64,000 nt of DNA from Astrothelium macrocarpum (taxonomy: Eukaryota; Ascomycota; Dothideomycetes; Trypetheliales; Trypetheliaceae): positions 49,979 to 113,978 of the forward strand of contig JAGEMR010000098.1 of NCBI GenBank assembly GCA_021030915.1, in the 5' to 3' direction. Shown here piece after piece: positions 49,907 through 59,849 of this stretch; the first letter of the stretch is position 1; each line of letters opens with the position of its first letter. The notes beneath the pieces are model-generated. The model did no database searches. It was not told the origin of the DNA and saw nothing but the letters and a program-made list of their open reading frames with translations. The position numbers were made by a program, and so were the translations under genes.

Positions 49907-50284
49907 TGTTATGATCCTAGGTGTCCTTGGGGTCAAGTCTACCCGGGATCAAGGTGGCTTCTGAAGTGAGTCGGTAAAGGACTGAACTAGCAAGGAGTGA
50001 TATGGTTTGGTAATTCAAAGTTCTACTGAAGACGCTATCAAAGACTAGCTTAGAGAATGGCTTTGAATACAACGAGGCCATAGTGGTCACGTTGCGTTCC
50101 TATATACTTGCGACATTTCCTGGCTCATAGCAGGAGACTCCTGAGCCAGGGGTTGGCTCTCCTGGCTCATAGCCTGAGCCCTCTGAGCCAAGGGTTGGCT
50201 CTCCTGGCTCATAGCTTGAGCTTTCTGAGCCAGAGGTCGGGTGGGTACACGGACGTGTACACAGCCCTCTCAGTGGTCACAACA
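49907..50284. mobile_element. solo LTR (378 bp) nested inside the Fot1-like element
   Basis: It begins TGTTATGATCC and ends GGTCACAACA, the TG...CA ends typical of LTRs, with a 5-bp target duplication AAACC on both sides (49902-49906 and 50285-50289). Its composition is normal, in sharp contrast with the AT-rich host element. No internal retrotransposon sequence or second LTR is present, so it is a solo LTR left by recombination. It contains three tandem units with GAGCCAG/CTGGCTC palindromes. Copia versus gypsy cannot be decided from the LTR alone. Confidence 0.85.
50118..50245. repeat. three tandem copies of a roughly 45-bp unit inside the solo LTR
   Basis: Each unit contains CTGGCTCATAGC and CTGAGCCA-GGTTGGCTCTC; the CTGGCTC/GAGCCAG halves are inverted, so each copy could fold as a hairpin. 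Confidence 0.8.
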
Positions 50285-51112
50285 AAACCCGAATAAAAAA
50301 AGATCTAAAGGCTGAAATCGGTGTATAATATGAAATAAAAATATAACGATAAGAATTTTATTATTTATGTATCAGAATAGGAATTTGAGATTAAGATGGT
50401 TATTATGACCGTCTATTCAGAACAGCCTCCAATATCTGCCGTAATCAGTCTTCTATTTCATATTTTCATTGAAAATTCTAATTAGCCATTCATATATAAG
50501 ATTTTCATTTATAAAATCAGACGATGTATTTATAAAAAAAATTTTATATTCTTTCGGTTTAAAATTTTTAAATCAGAAAATAGAAAGATTGCCGGTTCTT
50601 TGATAAATAATAGTAGATGATAAATACATGATATTCGTATAGATTATTATAATAATTGATATTCATATATAGTCGTTCATTTGAATTATTTCTCAAATAC
50701 GGCCTTATTTCAATATTTTTATAAATACGATATATCTAATCTTTTTAATATAATCTTATAAAAAATCCTTTTTATCAGTATTATATATATTATTATGTGT
50801 AATATCGTATTTATCGATTTTAATTCGAATTTATTCGATATTATTCTATAAAATATAAAAAAAAATAGACCTTTTTATAATTTCAAAATATTTTAAAAAT
50901 TCCTTCCAATTATCTATATTTTTTTGAATTAAATCGAAATTTTTAAAAAAAATAGATTTAAATTTTTTACGATATTTTCAGATGAAACGATATATCCAGT
51001 TATCATCAGATCAAATTCCAATGATATTCAAAATAAATTGATATATTATTATCAGCGTAATATAAATGCCAAAAATAGAAAATCTATTAATCTTATTAAT
51101 AAGAATTCTTTT

Positions 51113-51286
51113 CTATTGGTGATTTAATAAATTCTGAATTTCGATACCGTCGTCCTTTGAACCAATTTGGCCCTTCCAGCGCCGTGATAACGTATTATGG
51201 CTCATATCATATTTTCTGGCAGTCTTTCTGAATACAGGCATTTCCTGCAATTTCAAATCTTCAAGCGCAAATTCAATTGAGTTCAT
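51113..51286 (-). pseudogene. N-terminal fragment of a pogo/Fot1-type transposase (psq-like HTH)
   Basis: Starting at an ATG at 51286 the frame reads MNSIEFALEDLKLQEMPVFR, then KTARKYDMSHNTLSRRWKGQ, a helix-turn-helix of the type found at the start of pogo/Fot1/CENP-B-like transposases (compare ALxxLxxGxxxSxRxAAxxYxVPxSTLxxRxxG). The frame ends after 57 codons in a stop, and the rest of the transposase is erased by AT-biased mutation. It is positioned and oriented as expected, about 50 bases inside the right inverted repeat. Confidence 0.8.
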
Positions 51287-51379
51287 ATTGGTGGATTTAT
51301 TGAATTTTGAAACAATTGAATTTTTGTGTGGACGGTGGTGCACGGGCTGAAATGGTGCACGGGCTGTCGCAAACTCCTA

Positions 51380-52091
51380 CCCCACCCACCCCTTTTCTCC
51401 CAGAAAAAGAACCTAAGAACCTAAGAACCTCAAGAGATTAAAGCCGGCTCAACACGGAAATACTGCTTAGGTTCCTAACAGTTACTAGCGCTTCATCAAC
51501 TAACATTTCTTGCCATTGGGACTATGAATCGACCCAAGCTTGGCCTGGGTAATAATTCGACCCTGGATGCGACAACAACAGAACTCTCGTGAATCGCAGA
51601 CACGTTCTGCCTCACTAGCCAGGACCGGTCAATCACCGACCTGAGCAGTGCATCCGCCGCCGAGTACCCCAATCCCATGAGATTGTCTGGATGTTGTAAC
51701 AAGGCTATGCAGAGGTTACAATGTCTCATAGTAGAGTGTGGTCCGAATGTTATTCGCTCCTCCATGAGCTGTATGAATCCCACATTAACATCAAAGGTTC
51801 AATCCCGCATGCCGAGCGATTCGAGAACATCATTATTGACAAAAATTCGGACCACGGTCGTGTAAGGCGGTATACCACGTAGATTTTCCTTTGCCGAGTC
51901 TGCGACTGACCGAGACTGAGCCGTGCTATAACCGTGAAGCTGTTCCAACTAGCGATGGACGAAACACCAGTTGCTTTTTCGGTTGGAAGCAGCCATATCA
52001 AATTAATCTCTGGCTGCAGTTTCTGCGGTGAGATGCAGTCCCCCTTCGTCTGTTCTGCGTCACTCCATGATCTACTCTTTCAATACTAGAC
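51380..52091. other. region between the Fot1-like element and the Cys-rich gene, possible decayed ORF on the minus strand
   Basis: Three copies of AACCTAAG-like units lie near 51411. On the minus strand 51496-51900 a protein-like frame (PPYTTVVRIFVNNDVLESLG, then a TGA, then NVGFIQLMEERITFGPHST and CIALLQHPDNLMGLGYSAAD) suggests a gene broken by one stop, but I recognise no family. Confidence 0.35.
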
Positions 52092-52937
52092 ATGTCCCAA
52101 AATCCAGTATACTTTCTCAGTCCAACCCCCAACTCGTGTAGCTTTAACGGAACGACCATTCATGCTGATCTCAACACGGAAAATGGCAATCTCTGTGCCT
52201 ACGTCCCAGGCGTACCACGGGTATGGGCGTGTCCGGCTCAAACTAAGTCTGTTGCGCTGCCCTTCCGGACATGGAAAATGTATTGGACACATCAACTAAC
52301 TCTTAACAGCGTTTGCTGGTCTTGGGACTATTCCTGTCATGGCGAAGACAGCACAACACCTGACTCTACGCAACAAGTTTGCAATAACAATGGAATAACC
52401 TGGTGTTGTGATAAGCAATGGGAGGTGTGCACACAAACAGAAGGACAGAGCAGTATATGCTGGGCTACCTTCGAGAATCCGAATCAGAAGCTCAATGATT
52501 CAGAGGCAGTAGCATTTGATTCGACGGCTTATTCAACACTAACGAACACAATGACGATCGAGAGTACGACAATGGCGACGAGTCACGCCGCAACTGCTCC
52601 CGCAACTCTTTCGCAAAACAAGACAACGTCGACAAGCTCTACAGCAAACGAAATTGCAACTTCGAGTAATTCATCTTCTGAAAACAGATCGCCATCGACG
52701 ACTCCATGGATTGCGACTGTTGCCACGCTTGCTGGACTCATTGCTGCTGGATTTGTCGTATTCTTTGCCTGGAGGTACCTTCCAAGATATCTGAAGCGAC
52801 GACAGAGCGGCGTACCGCAAAACACACAGGCTGCGCGGGCGCCACAGGAGCTACCAGCGGATCGTGAGTTAGTAGAAGCCGATGGGCAGTACATGAAACG
52901 TACGGAATTGGCAGCTGGATCAGACGAACTTGAATAA
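52092..52937 (+). CDS. Cys-rich single-pass membrane protein, probable cell-surface sensor-like protein
   Basis: 281-aa frame from the ATG at 52092. The N-terminal 140 residues are rich in Cys and Trp (NSCSFNGTTIHADL, LCAYVPGV, VCWSWDYSCHGED, VCNNNGITWCCDKQWEVCTQ, SSICWATF), like a disulfide-bonded extracellular domain. A Ser/Thr-rich stalk of about 65 residues follows, then one transmembrane helix (IATVATLAGLIAAGFVVFFAW, about 206-228), a basic stop-transfer patch (RYLPRYLKRRQ) and an acidic cytosolic tail. This layout matches fungal cell-wall sensor-like proteins in general, not one named family. No clear signal peptide is present, and residues about 44-72 (VWACPAQTK...YWTHQLTLN) may include an intron ending CTAACTCTTAACAG at 52309, so the 5' model is uncertain. 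Confidence 0.6.
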   Translation: MSQNPVYFLSPTPNSCSFNGTTIHADLNTENGNLCAYVPGVPRVWACPAQTKSVALPFRTWKMYWTHQLTLNSVCWSWDYSCHGEDSTTPDSTQQVCNNNGITWCCDKQWEVCTQTEGQSSICWATFENPNQKLNDSEAVAFDSTAYSTLTNTMTIESTTMATSHAATAPATLSQNKTTSTSSTANEIATSSNSSSENRSPSTTPWIATVATLAGLIAAGFVVFFAWRYLPRYLKRRQSGVPQNTQAARAPQELPADRELVEADGQYMKRTELAAGSDELE

Positions 52938-54451
52938 TTGGGAGATATTTCTCATACGAAATGAGCATGTTATTGAGAAATCCGCACGTTAAGTGTTTGG
53001 ACCCTGGGGGCTTGCTGATGAGGAGATCGCAGCATTTGCGATTTATCGTTCCTGGTTTGTCAACCGCATATCCTATTCTATCGGCGTGGCTACTTTGCGA
53101 CTATGATCATATCTTCAATGTGCTACCCCTTGGGCCCAGATTTTGTGAACCAGCAATAACGGACAGGAAACTGTGGGGACTGCTTCAGAACAACCATGGG
53201 TGCTCGACATATTGTTATGAAGACTATTTTTTACAGCATGCTGCGTAGCGGCTTTGTCAGTATCGTGCTGTTCTCCTGCAACAATTGCCCGGGCACCTAC
53301 TTCCTCTCCGCTCTTGCCGGGCATGCCTTTTGCTGGCTGAAGACATGCTGTGAGCATTGAACAATGCTGGTTATGGATATGCTCGATCAAGCTGTTATCG
53401 TTGAAGTTGCCATGCAACAGCTGTCACATGGTGTTAGGCATCTTGAGTGCGCACATTTCCAATCCCAACGCTGCATGCCTACCGACCAAGGCCTCGTTGG
53501 CAGCACTCCTCCAGCGCAATCTCGTGATGATGTTTGTATTGATAAAAGCCAGAGACTTTCATTGTCTTATTTCATCAGACGTACTGGTCATTCCATTTCT
53601 GGTATGTATAATTGACTACCTCTTGGAGCTTGATGTCGCATAATTCCTCTTGCTGCTGGCATGCCCTAAAGATCATATGGCTGAAGTTCCAGAAATGGAT
53701 CCCTTCTTAGATCTTACTGGGATCAGACAGAGATCGCGAGGCGTATCTGTTTCAATAACCGCCGCCGAGCCTATAGTACAAAGATCAGGCACTCTTCCAG
53801 CAAAGTCAGAGTCCTTTTTAAAGTATCCCATGAACTCGACTCAATACATTAACTCTTCAGTTTTATCTTGCAGATTGATTTATCTAAACTTAATGGCTGA
53901 GCATGATTAGGTCGCTGGAGTGGCCACGGTCGCTCTCAGCTGCATGTTAGGGTGACGGCGACCGTCTCACTCCCGCTTTGTCATCTTTGGAACTCGTCTC
54001 GAAAAATACATCCACTTTCCCTTTCGCAGTTTCGCGCATGGGTATCTTTGATCTCATGTACAAAACTGAAAGTCAAGCTTAGGCTTCTAATTAATGTTTA
54101 GATTTAGATTTAGATTTAGATTTGTATCATGGCGACTGACAACACCTATTGACTGTGAGCGAGACAACATGCTCTCCCCCCCCCCTTTTTTTTGGGCGCG
54201 GCTTGCCCTACTTCTACCTGTAATCGTTGTGTTGGGGAATCGAGGCCCCCATTTGCCGTTTAAGGGAAAATGTTGTTGTTCAAGCTTGTTTCAACACTTA
54301 TTAGGCAAGAGTGCGTATTCTAACTTCCTACTGACATGAGGTCATCAAATCAAGTTAGATTTTTTAACTTAGTAACAAAATAGCCCTAGAAAGTAAAGCT
54401 ATATCAGCCTGCTACAAATTTAGAAACCCACTTCAATTTATATTATTTTCG
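52938..54451. other. 1.5-kb intergenic region
   Basis: Short ORFs only. Contains the hexamer microsatellite at about 54094 and a CCCCCCCC/TTTTTTTT junction near 54180. No gene recognised. Confidence 0.45.
54092..54123. repeat. hexanucleotide microsatellite, about five TTTAGA units
   Basis: Perfect tandem copies of TTTAGA. Confidence 0.85.
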
Positions 54452-56458
54452 TCACCAGTTTCTCGCCTTGATGGATTTCTTAACATACTTTGTCCACTTC
54501 CGACAAAATTGAAGCTTGACTGATTGTAGAATAATCTCAAGGTCATCTTCAGCTATATCTTCCAATAAATGGCCTGATTGCGCTTCGTCAATGTTGCCAA
54601 ATAAATATAAATCACCTTTCCAAGGGAAGTCTTTGCTGTGAACATCAATATTTTTTTGAACCCTCTCTTGGGCCTCGACCAAACACCACTTATTGTTAAG
54701 TGAATGATCCCCACAGAAGAGCCAAACATCTAGCCCGGGCATCCAATGGTAAAGTTCAGTATTTGGTGGAGGATGCAGAAAGTATCTGGACCAGCCACTG
54801 CGAGATCGAATTTTAGGCTCGATATCCGACACCCAACGTTCCTCTCTTGCTTTCGAGGATGAAATAACCATGTAGTCTTGGCTAACACCGCCGTTTATGT
54901 TATGCAAAGTAATGGATTCGAGCAACGGTTCGCCGTTTTGTGGAATTCGGATGGCCTGAACCTCTCTGGATGTCGAAGTAGGTGAGACTTGTGGAAACGG
55001 TTCCGAAATTCTGGCAAAATCAAATGCAACTTTGCGTTCATCCTCATCATTCTTATCATGGTTCCAGGACTCGAGTGGATTCGTCTCACTCCAAACGTCA
55101 TTTCGTGTAAGGGTACCATCTGGGTTCATGGCTCGGCGAAGCACTTGTGATAATAGGTGATCCTGGACTGTCTTTAACGCTGTCGCGAGCGCAATTTGAT
55201 TTGCTCCATTAGATATGGCGAAAGGGAAAGCGCAAGCATAGTAAACTTTGGCATGGGTACCTTTGGTTCTATAACAAGACCTGTCAAGAACTTCCCAGCA
55301 GATAAAACAAGAAAGTTTACTACAACCGAAGTAGTCGAACACATCTTCTGCAGATATGAGCTTCTCTAAAAGCTGTAGCTCGCAATGGAAGTAGCGAGAT
55401 ATGGTGCTTTGGTTTTGAATCTCCTGGACGACTTGATTTTTGTCTTCTTGAAATGCTGAAAGTTGGTTCTCAGCGATTTCCGGAACATCTCCCCAAGAAT
55501 CAATCACATTGATCATGAGGTCCTTGCGTAATGAGAAGCTTTTCATCCGTCCAAGAAATTCGAATTCGACCGTAGTATTTTCATTAGACTTCCGAAACTC
55601 AGTGAAAATTCTCCAAACTTGTGAGACTGTGCCAGAGAGCTTGATGTATTTGACCATTTTCCGAAAGCGATTTGCAAGACTTAACAGATCATTAGGTTTT
55701 GTTGAAGTGTCGAATTTTGGATATTTTTGATATGGAACCTTCAAGAAACCGTTCGAGTCCGGATCGTCCTTTAACCTGGAAAACCAATCACGCGATAGTA
55801 TCAATGACTCAATTTTGCTCCAATCACTCAGAACGTCGCCTACATTCACATTGATTCTTCGGTAATAATCTTGAAGATGGTCTTTTAGAAGTGATTTGCT
55901 CTTGATTGCATTCCAGGTCCTGAAGAGCTCTTGCGAGTAATACTCAAAACGCGACTTCCAGAATTCGTTCATCTTTTGCCGTATGGAGTCGTCCAACTTG
56001 TTTCCGAACCATAGTGAAAGCTGCGACGCAAAGTCTTCGTCATCAGACCCATCAAAGTTCTGGGGCCCACCATTTTTGGCAATATAGATTTTCAAGCCCT
56101 TGCTGGTCTTTCTCATTGCCGTGGCTGTGACATTTTCGGCGGCGCCGCTTAGTTCATGAATAGACTTTCTGTGGTTTGGTGCTTTAAACCGCGCGAACAA
56201 CAATGCAACCCCCTCGAGCAGTTCTATTTCCTTACCAGTTGCTCTCGGGTTAGGGTAAGTTCGCTGGTTCAACGTTCGATCTCGGCGCTTTTGGGATTTC
56301 TGCACGGAAGAGAGATAGTACGCCGCAGCAAAAAACTCGTATTTGTGAAGGCCGGGAAGGTTCCAAACAGGCTCAGCATCGTCATCGCTGTGACCATGTC
56401 TGTGGCTGAGCGGCACATTGCTGCACGAAGTATCAGAAATTGAGGGACTATCCATCAT
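54452..56458 (-). CDS. OTT_1508-like deaminase-superfamily protein
   Basis: 668-aa intact frame on the minus strand. The middle carries the zinc site of a cytidine-deaminase-like fold in the form seen in OTT_1508-like deaminases (Pfam PF14441): RYFHCELQLLEKLI (H358-x-E360), then DYFGCSKLSCFICWEVLD (C384-x2-C387), then TKGTHAKVYYACAFP. His plus two Cys would bind zinc and Glu would act as proton shuttle. This family was predicted by comparative genomics as nucleic acid/nucleotide deaminases found as bacterial effector domains and as lineage-expanded fungal proteins; substrates are largely unknown. The 350-residue N-terminal part is helical and charged; the C-terminal 200 residues include WCLVEAQERVQKN. 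No signal peptide. It lies between the membrane-protein gene and a hAT element, in gene-poor DNA. Confidence 0.82.
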   Translation of the reverse strand: MMDSPSISDTSCSNVPLSHRHGHSDDDAEPVWNLPGLHKYEFFAAAYYLSSVQKSQKRRDRTLNQRTYPNPRATGKEIELLEGVALLFARFKAPNHRKSIHELSGAAENVTATAMRKTSKGLKIYIAKNGGPQNFDGSDDEDFASQLSLWFGNKLDDSIRQKMNEFWKSRFEYYSQELFRTWNAIKSKSLLKDHLQDYYRRINVNVGDVLSDWSKIESLILSRDWFSRLKDDPDSNGFLKVPYQKYPKFDTSTKPNDLLSLANRFRKMVKYIKLSGTVSQVWRIFTEFRKSNENTTVEFEFLGRMKSFSLRKDLMINVIDSWGDVPEIAENQLSAFQEDKNQVVQEIQNQSTISRYFHCELQLLEKLISAEDVFDYFGCSKLSCFICWEVLDRSCYRTKGTHAKVYYACAFPFAISNGANQIALATALKTVQDHLLSQVLRRAMNPDGTLTRNDVWSETNPLESWNHDKNDEDERKVAFDFARISEPFPQVSPTSTSREVQAIRIPQNGEPLLESITLHNINGGVSQDYMVISSSKAREERWVSDIEPKIRSRSGWSRYFLHPPPNTELYHWMPGLDVWLFCGDHSLNNKWCLVEAQERVQKNIDVHSKDFPWKGDLYLFGNIDEAQSGHLLEDIAEDDLEIILQSVKLQFCRKWTKYVKKSIKARNW

Positions 56459-56826
56459 TTCCGATTCTCTCGACGGCTTTTCGTTATAGGTATGGCTCTG
56501 AGTGGGGCCACTTTCATTTCGGCCAGCGTTAGAATGAATGAGAGGCTACCTTTAATCTGGGATTTGGTATCATTCGAAGTGGTTCCCACATGAACTGAAA
56601 GATCGTAGTGAGTTCCGAATTTGGAGTAAGGAACCTCTGGCTTGATACTGGAGAAGCTGTTGTATCTGGAGTATGTATTGTGGTGTGTAGAACCCAACTT
56701 CTGTAGAAGCAGGAATGCGCTTCCACACAGGGTTTACTTTAAATAAGCCTCGTGGACCAGATAGAACATTATGAGTCACCTTAATCATGACTCAGCAGCC
56801 CTTCAGGTGTTTGACAAGTACCAACA
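56459..56826. other. deaminase promoter region up to the hAT element
   Basis: About 370 bases upstream of the minus-strand deaminase. Ordinary composition, only short minus-strand ORFs (56455-56788). The 8-bp target site AGTACCAA ends this stretch. Confidence 0.45.
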
Positions 56827-59334
56827 GGGATCGGAAAAATTATGCAACATTCGAATATAATCCAATAATTCATAATTTTCGGATAAGAATGGATAAGAGA
56901 ATTATTCAGAATTATTCAGAATTTTGTTTGATATCCGATAGCCGAAATTAGTTTCTGTATTAAAAAATTCTTCTATTTTACCTCTGTAAAATATTTTAAT
57001 TAAAATGCCAATCAATTCTGAGGCCTCTTTTGTTATTATTTCTTCTGAAATTATCAGTATACGAAAGTACATCAAAAGAACATCTTCTATTATCCATCAA
57101 TATACCCACGAGCCGTACGATCACGAATCAAAGATAAAAAAAAGAAGAAAAATCTTTTATTATAAAATTGAAAATTATTCGTATAATTCATATATAATAA
57201 CGAATTTCTGAAATTATCTGAAGAATCAATATGAAATTGATTATGATTCTTATATATCTCATATGAGACAAATTTCCGCCGTTTAATTTTTAATATTTTA
57301 TCAAAAAACGATGGAAAATATATATGAAATGAATGAATTAAAAAAATTGATTTTGAAAAAAATATTCAAATAAGAGATTTTTCAATAGATTTTAATCAAT
57401 TTTATGATCATACGAAATCTTTCTTTTCATCTGATCGAATGGTCAGAATTTCATATTCTTTGTTCTATTCTAAATCCAATAATAAAAATTCCAATAAACG
57501 CCAAAATTCTTATTTCATATATGAAAAATCAGTTTATACGTCAACAAAATCTCGTATAAAAGGATTTCCAATTCGTATTAACGAATATTCATCTCTCAAT
57601 CAATATCTGGATCTCATTTAATAACCATTTTTTTCTGATAATCTATGTGTATTATATGAATAAGAATCTGAAATTTCGAAAAATTCTTTTTATTCTTCGT
57701 ACAATAATCGGTCATTCAGAAAAAAATCAATGAATTATTATTTATACAATCTTTCAAAATTATAAAATAATATATAAAATTAGAATTATAATTGAAGATA
57801 ATTCTAATATAAATGATATTTTTTATCGTATAATGAATAATAATTTTGAAATATAAAAAATCTTTTGAAATCTATAAATATAGAGAATTCGTTATTTAAA
57901 TCATATTATTAATTTTGTCGTATAAGATTTTCTTTTCAAAAAAATTTTTGATATCATTTTTTTGAATTCATACGATCAAAAAAAAAAAAAAAGAATTCAA
58001 TTAAATGAAAAATAATAAAAAAATAAAATAGATCAATTTCGTATATTAGAAATATTTGAAAAATTTTATAATATTATTATTTATAACCGAAATTCATTAA
58101 TTCATATAAAGAATTTCAGATAATTCATAAAAAAATTATTTTCATTAAATAATCGTATGAAATGGAATTCTTGATATAATCTTTTTAATATTATAATAAA
58201 TTATGAATCATAGATCAATCAATATATAAAATTTCATTTTTTCATTTTTTCATTTGATCTTTTTAATATATACGATTGGAAATATCTTCGTATAATTCAT
58301 AAATTTTTGAAATCATTTTATATAATAATTCTTATATTTAAAAATGATCAAATATATTTAAATCGGATATTATAAATAATAGATATTTTATTAATATATA
58401 TTGAAAGATCTTTAATATATATAAATTCATAAAATTTTATTTATATAAAAATTAATAAAATTAGAATAAAAAAAGAAAAACAGATTCAGATCTTATTATA
58501 CGGATCAAATATAATTAGAATAAATATCAGAAATATTACGAAATTTTGAATAATTCATTTTATTATGTAATAATTTTGATATTCAATTCATATTATCATA
58601 TAAAATATATTCAAATAATCTGGCCAGAATAATAAAAATTTCAAATTTTATAAAATATTCAATTTTTTTAGAATAAATATCAAATAATTCATGATATAAT
58701 AGAATTTCTATCATATGATGATATTCATTTAAAAATTCCATTAAAAAAGTCTTTGATAATTACGTATTATCAGATTATAATTGATATACGAAATAAAATC
58801 ATCATATAATAAAAGAAATAAAATGAATATCAATTATATTATAAAAAAGTCTTATACGAAATTGGAAAATTTTCAATTTTACGATAATGATATCAAAATC
58901 AATAATAAAATAAATATCCATTTCTTTCACGTTTTATAATTGAAATATTTTCTATTCCGGTTATGAATGATGAGCCGGAAAAAATATTCTCATAAATTCA
59001 TCGTACGATCTTTTAAAAACGTATAAAACTTGACCCTGAGAATATTGAAAGAATTGAATATTTAAAAAATTGAATCCGAAATAGGATTTCAGACTTTGAT
59101 TCATATAATATTAAAATAGAAGTTTGATCTCTATATAAAAGATATTTTTGATAGATTTGGTATTATATAAGATAAGAAGAATGACTTATATTAGTAAAAA
59201 TAATTATTAAATCTAATTTGGTTAGAATTTTTGCATATTATGTATAATTCGAATTAATTCGGATATTCATCCTTGTCCATCCAAAAATAGGATTTATCCA
59301 TCCTAATTCAATTCATTAATTTTTCCGATCCCTG
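56827..59334 (+). mobile_element. RIP-degraded hAT-superfamily DNA transposon
   Basis: Terminal inverted repeats of about 18 bp (CAGGGATCGGAAAAATTA at the left end; the complement with one slip at the right end, ...TTTTTCCGATCCCTG) are flanked by an 8-bp duplication AGTACCAA (56819-56826 and 59335-59342). An 8-bp duplication with CAGGG ends is the hAT signature. Length is 2508 bp. The interior is extremely AT-rich. Near the left end a frame still resembles a hAT transposase N-terminus (57005-57211), which sets the orientation as plus. Confidence 0.9.
57005..57211 (+). pseudogene. hAT transposase N-terminal remnant (BED zinc finger region, Cys positions lost)
   Basis: The 68-codon frame reads RTSSIIHQYTHEPYDHESKI then KKRRKIFYYKIENYSYNSYI and TNF. 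This parallels fungal hAT N-termini, where KRTS-x-W-x-HT and a K-x-Y/FC-x2-C BED finger are expected. At both expected Cys positions the frame has Tyr or Asn, which is what G-to-A changes of TGT/TGC codons would give. The frame then ends and the remaining transposase is unreadable. Confidence 0.55.
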
Positions 59335-59342
59335 AGTACCAA

Positions 59343-59845
59343 TCATTTATTTTTAGCTTTGACGATGCGGGAAAGGCTTCTTCAATTGGTACAGCGCTTA
59401 AGGCTGAAACGTGTCCATATTAACAGACTAGAGGTAGCTTTTCGTGCTCTACGCTTTTAATTGGATAGAATCTTTGGCCATGTAACTGTCACACTGGGCT
59501 AGTGTGAGCGGTTGCATATGTATGCAGATACCCTTATTGTTCAACGGGTGCTGCTTTGACCGCAGGTGGCTCTAAACAGAGCCAAACGAATAGCTTTGAA
59601 GGCATTATTAGTGGGAACCAGGGTTTTGAGCCAGAAATGCTGTAAAGCATTGCATTTAACTTGCTCGCCGTAGAAATGGACATTCTCGTAGTAAACTTTT
59701 GTTCTTATCTGCAACATCTTTAAGTTCTTACAAGGCTACGATAACATCCAAGTCATTCGCTCGCTCCGCGTCCGCAAATATAGAGTAACGCAGAGCACCC
59801 TTGCAAAAATCGCTGAGTCAGATTAAACTAGGTACCCTGTGATCA
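59343..59845. other. host-like island of normal composition between transposons
   Basis: About 500 bases with ordinary GC content between the hAT target duplication and the next AT-rich block. It must have been contiguous with 56759-56826 before the hAT insertion. No ORF or RNA gene was recognised. Confidence 0.5.
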
Positions 59846-59849
59846 CCTA

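Larger units (their letters stand above)
48838..51377 (-). mobile_element. RIP-degraded Fot1/pogo-like (Tc1-mariner superfamily) DNA transposon with nested solo LTR
   Basis: The ends are inverted repeats of 43 bp with one mismatch (48838-48880 and 51335-51377), starting GGAGTTTGCGACAGCCCG, and each contains two copies of a GCCCGTGCACCA motif. The element is flanked by TA on both sides (48836-48837 and 51378-51379), the mariner-type target duplication. The interior is extremely AT-rich and full of stops, the signature of RIP. After removing the nested LTR the element is about 2.16 kb, close to Fot1-type elements. The transposase would read on the minus strand; its N-terminal DNA-binding part is still readable at 51113-51286. 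Confidence 0.9.

Noticed and set aside
50118..50245. CRISPR-like array of three repeats
   Set aside because: Units are tandem with degenerate spacers inside an LTR of a eukaryotic genome; no CRISPR features.
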